Source: an uncultured Bacteroidota bacterium
GTDB lineage: Bacteria; Bacteroidota; Bacteroidia; Chitinophagales; Chitinophagaceae
DNA length: 64,000 bases
Assembly (NCBI GenBank): GCA_903824725.1
Contig: CAIJXU010000064.1
Span: 1-64,000, forward strand
Direction of reading: 5' to 3'
The notes beneath the pieces are model-generated. The model worked only from the letters and a program-made list of their open reading frames with translations, ran no database searches and was not told where the DNA came from. Positions 36,550-45,264 of the stretch are shown here, piece after piece (within the stretch, counting starts at the first letter, position 1; each line of letters starts with the position of its first letter). Made by a program: the position numbers and the translations under genes.

Positions 36550-37626
36550 ATGATGAAAAAACTTTGGATTTTATTACCTATTCTTTTTATATCTTATTTT
36601 ATACAGGCGCAATCGCCTATTCGTTTTCAATCCATGCAAGGCTTGACTATTTTAGGAAGGCCATTCCCAAAACAAACCACTTATCGACGTTTCCCAGATA
36701 GCTTAGCAAAATTACTTCGTTTGCCTGTTTGGCAACTTAGCACTAACTCAACCGGGCTTGCTATTTATTTTGAATCTAATACAACTCAAATTAATGCAAA
36801 GTGGAAGACCGGCGCTAGTACTAGCTATCCACATGTAGCTGCTACACTAGTGAAAGGGTTGGATTTGTATGCATTAGATCATGACAATTGGTATTACGTA
36901 GGAATTGGCAGACCCAATCATGCCAGTGATCAGGACGCTACCATCATAAAAGGGTTGGATGGCAAGAAGCGATCTTATTTATTGTATTTACCTGATTATG
37001 AAACAACCGATTCTTTATTCATAGGAATTGATTCCAATGCGATGGTTCAAAATGTAACGCATTCTGTTTTTGAAAATAAAAAACCTATTGTTTTTTATGG
37101 CACGAGCATTGTACAAGGTGCGTCTGCCATGCGCAGTGGAATGGCTTATCCAGCGATCATTGAAAGAAGATTGCAAAGGGAAACCATCAATTTAGGATTT
37201 AGCGGAAATGGTCAACTTGATTCCATACTTGCCGTGGTCATGGCAAGCATCAATGCCTCCTGTTATGTCATTGATTGTGGTCCTAATTTAAGTCCGCAAC
37301 TAGCTTCGGAACGTACACTTCCTTTTTTAAAACAACTTAGAAAATTAAGTCCGCAAACGCCAATCTTATTAGTGGAGCAAATTGAATATCCCACAGCAAG
37401 ATTTATTTCAACTGTGGATGAAAAAATTAAATCAATCAATCAAAGTTTTTCGAAAGCCTATGAATTATTAAAAAAAGAAGGCGATCATCATATTTATTAC
37501 CTGCCTTCAAAGGGATTGATAGGGTTGGATGGCGAAGCCACAGTGGACGGGGTTCATTTAACCGATCTTGGTTTTTTCAGAATGGCAGAAGGGCTCATTA
37601 AAAAGCTAAACACCATTATAAAATAA
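36550..37626 (+). CDS. Secreted SGNH/GDSL hydrolase (carbohydrate esterase-like)
   Basis: This 358-residue protein has a signal peptide (MMKKLWILLPILFISYFIQAQ). An N-terminal beta-sandwich domain of about 150 residues follows. The C-terminal SGNH hydrolase domain has the nucleophile block IVFYGTSIVQGASA (Ser of GTSI, about residue 187), the Gly/Asn of NLGFSGNGQLD, and the DGVHLTDLG block with the catalytic Asp and His. The two-domain form is typical of CE-type esterases that deacylate polysaccharides, so an envelope or secreted esterase is likely. The alternative start ATG is one codon downstream. It is convergent with the YHS gene. Confidence 0.83.
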   Translation: MMKKLWILLPILFISYFIQAQSPIRFQSMQGLTILGRPFPKQTTYRRFPDSLAKLLRLPVWQLSTNSTGLAIYFESNTTQINAKWKTGASTSYPHVAATLVKGLDLYALDHDNWYYVGIGRPNHASDQDATIIKGLDGKKRSYLLYLPDYETTDSLFIGIDSNAMVQNVTHSVFENKKPIVFYGTSIVQGASAMRSGMAYPAIIERRLQRETINLGFSGNGQLDSILAVVMASINASCYVIDCGPNLSPQLASERTLPFLKQLRKLSPQTPILLVEQIEYPTARFISTVDEKIKSINQSFSKAYELLKKEGDHHIYYLPSKGLIGLDGEATVDGVHLTDLGFFRMAEGLIKKLNTIIK

Positions 37627-37659
37627 TTGTATTCACTTTGTTTCAAATTACAGTAACGC

Positions 37660-37977
37660 TTATTTTAATTCAGCTGCTGCTATATTTGCTTTTGGATTTT
37701 TTAAAAATTCATCTTTACATCCTGTCGAGCAAAATCCATAAACTTTATGATCATAATGAGCAGTATCAGTTACCCCAGCAGTAACAGGCATGCCGCAGGT
37801 AGGGTCTTTTTTATTATCTAATAATGCAATGTCATATGTTTTTTCGGTAGTGGTGTCCATATTTGTCTTTGCTATCGTATCTGATTTAGCCATATCCTTG
37901 GAAGGAGATGTGGCATTCCCACAAGCAGTCATGATTAAAATAGTAGATAGCAGAGTTGCTGCAAGGATCTTTTTCAT
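37660..37977 (-). CDS. YHS domain lipoprotein
   Basis: This 105-residue protein has a lipoprotein signal peptide (LLSTILIMTACGN, lipidated Cys19). A low-complexity Thr/Asp/Lys linker follows, then a YHS/TRASH-type metal-binding domain: KDPTCGMPV, HYDHKVYGFCSTGCKDEFLKNP. The Cys of CGM plus the Cys pair of FCSTGC are the expected metal ligands. Such proteins are usually linked to copper or other heavy metals in the periplasm; no metal transporter is adjacent here. It is a single gene, convergent with the SGNH hydrolase. Confidence 0.82.
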   Translation of the reverse strand: MKKILAATLLSTILIMTACGNATSPSKDMAKSDTIAKTNMDTTTEKTYDIALLDNKKDPTCGMPVTAGVTDTAHYDHKVYGFCSTGCKDEFLKNPKANIAAAELK

Positions 37978-38168
37978 ACAGTTTGATTTAGGTTTCTATT
38001 GATGCAAAATTACATCTCTCCATGCTCAAATACATACTAACGCCTATTCTTTTAGTGGAGATTAGTCGCATTATAGGCCTAAAAGCCAAATTTTAAGCCA
38101 AAAGGGGGCTCGTTTATGTATTTATTTAATACTTTTACACCTCATTCCTTCAATAAGGATATCATTAA

Positions 38169-38294
38169 ATGAAACAGGCAATACAACATATCATTTTAAC
38201 TAGTGCACAAAATGCACCTGTCCCTGTTTTGAACAGCCCTAGGGCGACTCGTTTTCCGCGTTTGGATAAATTCTTTTATCGACGTGGATTCTGA
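38169..38294 (+). CDS. Arg-rich leader peptide of the arginine operon
   Basis: A 41-codon ORF starts at an ATG and ends PRATRFPRLDKFFYRRGF-stop. Five of the last 17 residues are Arg (25, 28, 31, 38, 39; codons AGG, CGT, CGT, CGA, CGT), and two are adjacent just before the end. The stop TGA lies inside the left arm of a perfect 8-bp stem (38291..38298 with 38319..38326). The operon starts 98 bp downstream with the GNAT gene and argG. This is the layout of an amino-acid attenuator, in which ribosomes stall at Arg codons when charged tRNA-Arg is scarce. The peptide itself has no other recognisable feature. Confidence 0.6.
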   Translation: MKQAIQHIILTSAQNAPVPVLNSPRATRFPRLDKFFYRRGF

Positions 38295-38326
38295 TAGGAC
38301 GAGCAATTGGCAGTTGCCCCTATCAG
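38236..38326 (+). promoter_or_regulatory. Candidate attenuator/antiterminator structures of the arg operon leader
   Basis: CTGATAGG (38291..38298) pairs perfectly with CCTATCAG (38319..38326), and an inner GCAA/TTGC stem (38303..38306 with 38314..38317) closes the loop. Upstream, the self-complementary GCCCTAGGGC (38236..38245) lies within the leader ORF and could compete for the GCCCCTA strand at 38316..38322. No T-tract follows the main stem, so it is not an ordinary intrinsic terminator. Control may be through Rho or translation. Confidence 0.45.
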
Positions 38327-38392
38327 TGGAAAAAGCCCCGACATAGTCTCTTTAACCGCCAAACTGTTCAATCATTTAAATCATTTACATCA

Positions 38393-39040
38393 TTGGAACC
38401 AAACATTATAGTTCGATTAGCCGATAGTGGCGATATTTCATATGCTGCTACCATCACCGACGAAATGGCCTCTTCCGCAAAAGCGCGTGGTACGGGTATT
38501 GCCAAAAGAAGCCCTGAATATGTATCTCAAAAAATTCAGGAAGGTAAATCTGTTATTGCATTGACAGCTACTGGAGAATGGGTGGGGTTTTGTTATATTG
38601 AAGCATGGCAACATGGACAATTTGTGGCAAATAGTGGTTTGATTGTAGCACCTGCTTATAGAAAGACAGGAATCGCAAAAAAAATCAAACAAACTATTTT
38701 TCAATTATCTAGAGAAAGATATCCTGATGCAAAGCTGTTTGGTTTAACCACTGGATTGGCTGTTATGAAAATTAATAGTGAATTAGGGTATGAGCCAGTT
38801 ACTTATAGTGAGTTAACCGCTGATGAAGAATTTTGGGCAGGTTGTAAAAGTTGCGTGAACTACGATATTTTAATGAGCAAGGATCGTAAAAATTGTATGT
38901 GCACGGCCATGTTATATGAACCAAAGCAATCACAAGATACCAAAGAAGTGGTTGCTGCATTTTCGAATAATTCAAAATTATACGAAAGATTTATGAAGAT
39001 AAAACAAAGCAAACTTTTGAGTTGGCTTATAAAAAAATAA
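38393..39040 (+). CDS. GNAT acyltransferase, probable N-acyl-glutamate synthase of the arg operon
   Basis: This 215-residue GNAT protein starts at a TTG (MEPNIIVRLADSGDIS when read as Met). The first in-frame ATG is at residue 25, inside the fold, so TTG is the likely start. The acetyl-CoA loop is LIVAPAYRKTGIAKKIKQ (about 84-100), followed by GLTTGLAVMKINSELGYEPV. A Cys cluster, Cys151, Cys154, Cys168 and Cys170 (CxxC...CxC), is unusual for a GNAT and may bind metal. Being the first gene of the arginine operon with no ArgA or ArgJ visible, it probably acylates glutamate. Whether the donor is acetyl- or succinyl-CoA is open. Confidence 0.78.
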   Translation: MEPNIIVRLADSGDISYAATITDEMASSAKARGTGIAKRSPEYVSQKIQEGKSVIALTATGEWVGFCYIEAWQHGQFVANSGLIVAPAYRKTGIAKKIKQTIFQLSRERYPDAKLFGLTTGLAVMKINSELGYEPVTYSELTADEEFWAGCKSCVNYDILMSKDRKNCMCTAMLYEPKQSQDTKEVVAAFSNNSKLYERFMKIKQSKLLSWLIKK

Positions 39041-39046
39041 TTCATT

Positions 39047-40249
39047 ATGGAAAAAGTAGTAGTTGGATTTAGTGGTGGATTGGATACCACTTTTTGTGTT
39101 AAATATTTAACCTTAGAAAAAGGGTTGGAAGTGCATAGCGTTATTGTGAATACAGGTGGATTTACTGAAGAGGAATTAAAAAAAGTAGAAGCGCATGCCT
39201 ATGCATTAGGGGTAAAGACACATACCACAGTGAATGCGGTACAAGGGTATTATGACAGTATTATTAAGTATTTAATTTATGGAAATATTTTAAAAAATAA
39301 TACCTATCCATTAAGTGTAAGTGCAGAGCGATTAAGTCAAGCCTTACATATTGCAGCGCACGTAAAAAAAGTGGGTGCCAATATTGTGGCGCATGGAAGT
39401 ACGGGTGCGGGAAATGATCAAGTGCGTTTTGATATGATTTTTAATATCATGATTCCTGGTGTTGAAATTTTAACACCCATTCGTGATTTACAATTAAGTA
39501 GGGAAGCAGAAATTACTTACTTAAAAGAAAAAGGGGTGGAGATGAATTTTGAAAAAGCGGCTTATTCTATTAATAAAGGATTATGGGGAACCAGTGTGGG
39601 AGGTAAAGAAACATTGCAATCAAAAGGAATGTTACCTGAATCCGCATGGCCTACACAAATGACCAAACAAGGTGCAGAAGAAGAATTGGTGATTGGTTTT
39701 GAGCAAGGAGAAATTAAAACAGTCAACCAAAAAACTTTTTCACATCCCACTGAAGCCATTCAATTTATTCAATCAATAGTTGGTCCTTATGGTATTGGTA
39801 GAGACATTCATGTCGGGGATACCATCATTGGCATTAAAGGAAGAGTGGGGTTTGAAGCAGCTGCGCCAATGGTTATTTTAAAAGCGCATCACGCTTTAGA
39901 AAAACATGTATTAACAAAATGGCAATTATCTTGGAAGGATCAATTGGCACAATTTTATGGCAACTGGTTACATGAGGGACAAATACTAGATCCAGTGATG
40001 CGAGATATTGAAGCCTACTTAACTAATTCGCAAGTTCAAGTTTCAGGCGAAGTGTTTATTCAATTACATCCTTATCGTTTTCAAATTATCGGAATTGAAT
40101 CACGAAATGATTTAATGAGTGCGAAATTTGGTAAGTATGGTGAAATGAATACTGGATGGACAGGTAATGATGTAAGAGGTTTCACTAAAATATTTGGCAA
40201 TCAAACAGCGATTGCACATTATATCAAAGAGTCAAATAAAAAACATTAA
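39047..40249 (+). CDS. argG: Argininosuccinate synthase
   Basis: This 400-residue ATP-dependent ligase joins citrulline and aspartate. The N-terminal P-loop is VVGFSGGLDTTFCVKYL. It is followed by AHGSTGAGNDQVRFD, the nucleotide and substrate loop, and then EITYLKEKGVEM and YSINKGLWGTSVGGKE. The length fits, and the gene lies 6 bp after the GNAT gene in the arginine operon. The stop is 1 bp from argC. Confidence 0.95.
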   Translation: MEKVVVGFSGGLDTTFCVKYLTLEKGLEVHSVIVNTGGFTEEELKKVEAHAYALGVKTHTTVNAVQGYYDSIIKYLIYGNILKNNTYPLSVSAERLSQALHIAAHVKKVGANIVAHGSTGAGNDQVRFDMIFNIMIPGVEILTPIRDLQLSREAEITYLKEKGVEMNFEKAAYSINKGLWGTSVGGKETLQSKGMLPESAWPTQMTKQGAEEELVIGFEQGEIKTVNQKTFSHPTEAIQFIQSIVGPYGIGRDIHVGDTIIGIKGRVGFEAAAPMVILKAHHALEKHVLTKWQLSWKDQLAQFYGNWLHEGQILDPVMRDIEAYLTNSQVQVSGEVFIQLHPYRFQIIGIESRNDLMSAKFGKYGEMNTGWTGNDVRGFTKIFGNQTAIAHYIKESNKKH

Positions 40250-40250
40250 G

Positions 40251-41231
40251 ATGCAAAATATAAAAATTGGAATCGTAGGTGGAGCAGGTTATACAGGCGG
40301 TGAATTAATGCGTGTATTATTGCGTCATCCTCATGCCACTATTTCATTTGTGCATAGCAATAGTAGTGCAGGCGCTTTGGTCAGCAGTGTGCATAGTGAT
40401 TTATATGGAGAGACTGATTTGGTGTTTAGTGCTAATCCTATACCTCCAATTGATGTTTTATTTTTATGTGTTGGGCACGGTGAAGCAACTCAATTTTTAT
40501 CAAAATACACTATACATGCTTCCGTAAAAATAATTGACCTGTCACAGGATTTTAGATTATCAGCCCATCATCAAATAGGAGAAAGAAGTTTTGTATATGG
40601 GTTACCTGAATTGCAAAAAGAGGCGATACAAAAAGCAAATAACATCGCTAATCCTGGATGTTTTGCAACTGCGATTCAATTGGGTTTATTGCCCTTAGCT
40701 GCAAAAGGATTATTAGGGGATGTATATACAACAGGAATTACAGGATCCACTGGCGCAGGCCAAAGTTTAACTGCCACTGGGCATTTTAGCTGGAGAGCCA
40801 ACAACATACAAGCTTACAAAACTTTACAACATCAACATCTTCATGAAATAAACCAAAGCTTACAATTACTTCAAGGTAATCAACAGCCTGCCGTTCATTT
40901 TGTTCCTTGGAGAGGTGATTTTACTAGAGGTATTTTTGTTACTTCTGTTGTGACAACAGATATGCCATTAGATGCTATATATGAATTGTACAATACATTT
41001 TATGCAGCACATCCTTTCACTCATATTAGTAAAACCAATATTGATTTAAAACAAGTAGTGAATACCAATAAATGTTTGATTCATATAGAACAACAAGGTA
41101 ATAAAGTGGCTATTCATTCTGTCATTGATAATTTATTAAAAGGAGCCGTGGGTCAAGCGGTACAAAATATGAATTTAATGTTGGGTATTCCCGAATCGGC
41201 AGGGTTACAATTAAAAGCAAGTCAATTTTAA
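40251..41231 (+). CDS. argC: N-acetyl-gamma-glutamyl-phosphate reductase
   Basis: This 326-residue NADPH-dependent reductase has an N-terminal Rossmann motif IGIVGGAGYTGGELMR and the catalytic Cys in NPGCFATAIQLGLLPLA. GSTGAGQS and the C-terminal PFTHISKTNIDLKQVVNTN complete the domain. The frame is open to 40194, but the Met at 40251 is the conserved start and lies 1 bp after the argG stop. If the pathway uses succinyl intermediates (see argF'), the substrate would be the succinyl analogue. Confidence 0.93.
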   Translation: MQNIKIGIVGGAGYTGGELMRVLLRHPHATISFVHSNSSAGALVSSVHSDLYGETDLVFSANPIPPIDVLFLCVGHGEATQFLSKYTIHASVKIIDLSQDFRLSAHHQIGERSFVYGLPELQKEAIQKANNIANPGCFATAIQLGLLPLAAKGLLGDVYTTGITGSTGAGQSLTATGHFSWRANNIQAYKTLQHQHLHEINQSLQLLQGNQQPAVHFVPWRGDFTRGIFVTSVVTTDMPLDAIYELYNTFYAAHPFTHISKTNIDLKQVVNTNKCLIHIEQQGNKVAIHSVIDNLLKGAVGQAVQNMNLMLGIPESAGLQLKASQF

Positions 41232-41243
41232 AATATATTACAC

Positions 41244-42395
41244 ATGTCATTATTCAAAGTATATCCTTTAAATCCTATCGCTATCACCAAGGCATTGGGT
41301 AGTCATGTATGGGACGATAAAGGGCAAGCCTATTTGGACATGTATGGTGGTCATGCTGTTATAAGTATTGGACATACACATCCTCATTGGGTAAAAAGTA
41401 TTGAGGAGCAACTTCATGCAATGGCTTTTTATTCTAATTCGGTGATCATGCCCATTCAAGAAAAACTAGCAACTGCCCTAAATGAAATCAGCGGTAAAAA
41501 TAATTATCAATTATTTTTATGCAATAGTGGCGCCGAAGCCAATGAGAATGCATTAAAATTAGCTTCCTTTCATACCGGACGAAAAAAAATTATTTCATTT
41601 CAAAAAGCATTTCATGGCCGTACCTCATTAGCCGTTGCTGCGACAGACAATCCTAGTATTATTGCCCCTGTCAATGAAACTGACAATATTATTTTTTTAC
41701 CTTTCAATGATGTGGCCGCATTAGAAACTTGTTTCGTACAAAACCCAGATGCTATTGCAGCCGTTATTATTGAAGGCATTCAGGGAGTGGCCGGTATTTA
41801 TGAAGCAAGCGATCTTTTTTTACAAGCCATTCGAAAAAATTGTGATCAGTACGGTGCTGTATATATAGCAGATAGTGTACAATGTGGGTATGGTCGTACG
41901 GGTCAATTTTTTGCACACGATCATGCAGGTGTTGATGCAGATATTTATTCGATGGCGAAAGGAATGGGTAATGGATTTCCTATTGGAGGCATCTTAATTG
42001 CGCCACATATCCAAGCTAAATTTGGTATGTTAGGTACAACATTTGGCGGTAATCCATTGGCCTGTGCAGCAGCACTTGCGGTGATTGAAGTCATGCAAAA
42101 AGATAATTTAATAAAAGCAGCTGCAGAAAAAGGCAGTTTTTTAATACATGCTTTACAACAAATCAAAGGAGTGAAAGTAGTAAGAGGAAGAGGGCTTATG
42201 ATTGGTTTTGAAATGGAAGAAGGATTTGCGGATCTTAAAAAAATATTGTTGAATGATTTCAAAATTTTTACAGGCGAAGCGAAACCTAATGTGATTCGTT
42301 TATTGCCAGCTTTGACTATCACAACAGCAGAAATTGAAATATTTTTAATAGGTTTAAATAAAGCGGTTCAACAGCTTTCCAATACCAAAGCTTAA
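41244..42395 (+). CDS. argD: Acetylornithine (or succinylornithine) aminotransferase
   Basis: This 383-residue class III PLP aminotransferase converts N-acyl-glutamate semialdehyde to N-acylornithine. The motifs are GGHAVISIGHTHP, FCNSGAEANENALKLA-like (LCNSGAEANENAL), FHGRTSLAVAATDNP, and the PLP lysine in SMAKGMGNGFPIGG. LGTTFGGNPLACAAALAVIEV follows. It lies 12 bp downstream of argC and 9 bp upstream of argF'. Substrate preference between acetyl and succinyl forms cannot be read from it. Confidence 0.93.
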   Translation: MSLFKVYPLNPIAITKALGSHVWDDKGQAYLDMYGGHAVISIGHTHPHWVKSIEEQLHAMAFYSNSVIMPIQEKLATALNEISGKNNYQLFLCNSGAEANENALKLASFHTGRKKIISFQKAFHGRTSLAVAATDNPSIIAPVNETDNIIFLPFNDVAALETCFVQNPDAIAAVIIEGIQGVAGIYEASDLFLQAIRKNCDQYGAVYIADSVQCGYGRTGQFFAHDHAGVDADIYSMAKGMGNGFPIGGILIAPHIQAKFGMLGTTFGGNPLACAAALAVIEVMQKDNLIKAAAEKGSFLIHALQQIKGVKVVRGRGLMIGFEMEEGFADLKKILLNDFKIFTGEAKPNVIRLLPALTITTAEIEIFLIGLNKAVQQLSNTKA

Positions 42396-42404
42396 ATTTA
42401 GTAT

Positions 42405-43379
42405 ATGAAACAATTTATTTCAGTTAAGGATGTAACCAATATTGACGCCTTGGTATCAAAAGCCTTGGCCTACAAAAAGCAGCCTTTATTGGATAAGCAG
42501 TTAGGTGCGCATAAGCGCATTGGATTACTTTTTTTAAATCCAAGTTTAAGAACAAGATTAAGTACACAAGTAGCTGCGCAAAATTTAGGAATGGAGCCCA
42601 TTGTTTTTAATGTAGATAAGGAGGGATGGGCATTGGAATTTGCAGAGGGTGCTATTATGAATGGTACTACTGTTGAGCATGTCAAAGATGCAGCTCCTAT
42701 ATTGGGAAACTATTTTGATATATTATGTATTCGTTCCTTCCCCAATTTGCAAGATAGATCTGTGGATTATTCCGAACACATCATCCATCAATTTATTAAA
42801 TACGCGGGTGTTCCCATTGTGAGTTTAGAATCGGCAACATTACATCCATTACAATCTTTAACCGATATTATTACCATTCAAGAGTCAATGGCCTTAAATC
42901 CTATATTTAAAAGTAGAAAGCCTAAAATAGTTTTAACTTGGGCGCCTCATATAAAACCAATTCCTCAGTGCGTTGCCAATAGTTTTAGTGAATGGATCAA
43001 TGCTTGGGGAAAGTCTGATTTTGTTATTACACATCCTAAAGGATATGAATTATCAACAGACTATACAAAGGGCGCTCAAATCATGCATGACCAAGACGCC
43101 GCATTAAAAGATGCCGATTTTGTTTATGTGAAAAATTGGAGCAGCTATCATGAATATGGCAAAGTGCTCAATACTGATTCACAATGGATGTTAACAAATG
43201 AAAAATTGGCATTGACACAAGATGCAAAAGTAATGCATTGTCTACCTGTTCGTCGTAATGTAGAATTAAGTGATGCTATATTAGATGGCCCTAATAGTAT
43301 GGTTACACAACAAGCATCTAATAGAGTTTGGGCGGCACAATCGGTATTATCATTTATGACTTTTAAGGATCAAAAATAA
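42405..43379 (+). CDS. argF': N-acyl-L-ornithine transcarbamylase (acetyl/succinyl type)
   Basis: This 324-residue enzyme carbamoylates N-acylornithine to N-acylcitrulline. The carbamoyl-phosphate loop is NPSLRTRLST (about 45-54), followed by LEFAEGAIMNGTTVEHVKDA and the HCLPVRRNVELSDAILDG block near the end. The residue that, in published work as I recall it, sets substrate choice (Glu92 in Xanthomonas acetylornithine form, Pro90 in Bacteroides succinylornithine form) is Val90 here. That excludes the Glu of the acetyl type. It has the proline-rich loop and trimer contacts of this family rather than those of plain OTCase. It is in the arg operon between argD and argB. Confidence 0.9.
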   Translation: MKQFISVKDVTNIDALVSKALAYKKQPLLDKQLGAHKRIGLLFLNPSLRTRLSTQVAAQNLGMEPIVFNVDKEGWALEFAEGAIMNGTTVEHVKDAAPILGNYFDILCIRSFPNLQDRSVDYSEHIIHQFIKYAGVPIVSLESATLHPLQSLTDIITIQESMALNPIFKSRKPKIVLTWAPHIKPIPQCVANSFSEWINAWGKSDFVITHPKGYELSTDYTKGAQIMHDQDAALKDADFVYVKNWSSYHEYGKVLNTDSQWMLTNEKLALTQDAKVMHCLPVRRNVELSDAILDGPNSMVTQQASNRVWAAQSVLSFMTFKDQK

Positions 43380-43381
43380 TT

Positions 43382-44164
43382 ATGGAATCTTTATATATCA
43401 TTAAAATAGGAGGCAATATTGTTGACAATCCAAATTTGTTAACCACTTGTCTGCAAGCTTTTTCAAAATTGAAAGGGTCGGCTATTATAGTGCATGGAGG
43501 CGGGAAGATGGCTACGGAAATGGCAACGAATTTAGGCATTGAACAAAAATTAGTAGACGGAAGAAGGGTGACTGACGAAGCCACTTTAAAAATTGTAACG
43601 ATGGTATATGCGGGTCATATCAATAAAACGATCGTGGCTCAATTACAAGGAATGGGAGTGAATGCATTAGGTTTATCCGGTGTCGATGCTAATTTAATGA
43701 CAGCGCATAAAAGAATAACAAGTACAGTGGACTTTGGTTTTGTGGGAGATATTGATTTTGTGAATAGTGCATTTGTTCAAGAACAATTGATTCAAAATAG
43801 ACGCTTGGTAATTGCGCCTATCACTCATGATGGGAAGGGTCAATTATTAAATACCAATGCAGACACGATTGCTCAAAGCATAGCAACTGCAATGGCTAGC
43901 CTGTATGATGTACATCTTATTTATGGATTTGAAAAAGAAGGCGTTTTAGAGAATATCCAAGATGAAGGTTCTGTTATTTCATTTATAAACCCACCTATCT
44001 TTGCGCAATTAAAGCAAGATAAAATTATCTTTGAAGGGATGCTTCCTAAATTGGAAAATGCATTTCAAGCTTTAAATAGCGGCGTAAAATCGGTTCTCAT
44101 TGGAAAGGCTGAAAAAATGAATGAATTAATCAATGGTACCGCTGGTACGACAATCAAGAACTAA
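43382..44164 (+). CDS. argB: Acetylglutamate kinase
   Basis: This 260-residue amino acid kinase family protein phosphorylates N-acylglutamate. The motifs are IIKIGGNIVDNP (phosphate loop), IIVHGGGKMATEMA, LGLSGVDANLMTAHKR, INTNADTIAQSIATAMA-like (LLNTNADTIAQSIA) and IFEGMLPKLENAFQAL. It starts 2 bp after argF' and its stop overlaps the next ATG (TAATG). The N-terminal extension that carries the arginine feedback site in some AGKs is absent, so feedback control through it is not expected. Confidence 0.92.
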   Translation: MESLYIIKIGGNIVDNPNLLTTCLQAFSKLKGSAIIVHGGGKMATEMATNLGIEQKLVDGRRVTDEATLKIVTMVYAGHINKTIVAQLQGMGVNALGLSGVDANLMTAHKRITSTVDFGFVGDIDFVNSAFVQEQLIQNRRLVIAPITHDGKGQLLNTNADTIAQSIATAMASLYDVHLIYGFEKEGVLENIQDEGSVISFINPPIFAQLKQDKIIFEGMLPKLENAFQALNSGVKSVLIGKAEKMNELINGTAGTTIKN

Positions 44165-45264
44165 TGTCAACTAATAATATACAAAATACAGATAAAATGA
44201 GTGGGCTTCAAAAAGAGGCCCTTGCGTTATTAAAAGCTCTAATCGCTATTCCTTCATTTAGTAAGGAGGAAGATAAAACAGCGACACTGATCTCTACTTT
44301 TTTTTCGGAACGAAATATTAAAACAGAAAGATTAAAAAATAATATTTGGGCATTTAACTTACACTTTGATGCACAAAAACCTACCTTATTATTAAACTCA
44401 CATCACGATACCGTAAAACCAAATAAAGGCTACACGGTGGATCCTTTTAGTCCAATTGAAAAGGGGGGTAAATTATATGGATTAGGAAGTAATGATGCAG
44501 GGGGTTGTTTGGTAAGTTTAATTGCCAGCTTCTTATATTTTTACGATCAGCAAAATCTACCTTATAATATTATTTTTGTTGCATCTGCTGAAGAGGAGAT
44601 TTCGGGTCATGATGGCATTGAATTAGTATTACCACAACTTCCTAAAATTGAGTTTGGTATCGTTGGTGAGCCCACTCAAATGGAGATGGCTATTGCCGAA
44701 AGAGGTTTATTGGTATTGGATGTATTGGCTACTGGAATAGCAGGACATGCAGCCAGATCCGAAGGAGAAAATGCATTGTATAAAATTTTATCCGATTTAG
44801 AATGGTTTAAAAATTATCAATTTGAGAAAGTGTCTGAAATTTTAGGGCAGGTTAAAATGACGGTGACTGTTATTGAAACAGATAATAAACAACATAATGT
44901 GGTCCCTTCCACTTGTAAAATGGTGGTAGATGTGCGCGTGAATGAATTATATAGTTTTGAAGAAATTTTAGCTACTATCGCGCAGCATGTGAAGTCGGAA
45001 GTAACACCTAGGAGTTTAAGATTAAGATCAACTGGAATTGCTTTAGATCATGTTATTATAAAAGCAGGATTGTCGATTGGGAAAGGTTATTATGGATCAG
45101 TGACAACTTCTGATAAAGCTTTAATGACATTCCCTACTTTAAAAATGGGACCTGGTGATTCAGCGCGTAGTCATTCCGCAGATGAATTTATATTGATCAA
45201 CGAAATCGAAGAAGGTATTATGACTTATATTCAATTAATTTCAACTATTTTTAATAATGAGTAA
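44164..45264 (+). CDS. argE: M20 family N-acylornithine/citrulline deacylase (ArgE-like)
   Basis: This 366-residue M20 metallopeptidase has the zinc and catalytic residues in LLNSHHDTVKPN (His-Asp), LGSNDAGGCLVSLIASF (Asp), AEEEISGHDG (Glu pair) and a late metal ligand in ARSHSADEF. The GEPTQMEMAIAERG segment links to the dimerisation domain. In operons with an N-acylornithine transcarbamylase it removes the acyl group, probably from N-acylcitrulline. The ATG overlaps the argB stop by 1 nt, and it overlaps argH by 8 nt, so translation is coupled. Confidence 0.88.
   Translation: MSTNNIQNTDKMSGLQKEALALLKALIAIPSFSKEEDKTATLISTFFSERNIKTERLKNNIWAFNLHFDAQKPTLLLNSHHDTVKPNKGYTVDPFSPIEKGGKLYGLGSNDAGGCLVSLIASFLYFYDQQNLPYNIIFVASAEEEISGHDGIELVLPQLPKIEFGIVGEPTQMEMAIAERGLLVLDVLATGIAGHAARSEGENALYKILSDLEWFKNYQFEKVSEILGQVKMTVTVIETDNKQHNVVPSTCKMVVDVRVNELYSFEEILATIAQHVKSEVTPRSLRLRSTGIALDHVIIKAGLSIGKGYYGSVTTSDKALMTFPTLKMGPGDSARSHSADEFILINEIEEGIMTYIQLISTIFNNE

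Noticed and set aside
38291-38326. The arg leader stem as a simple Rho-independent terminator
   Set aside because: No run of T follows the stem; the next bases are TGGAAAAAGCCCC.
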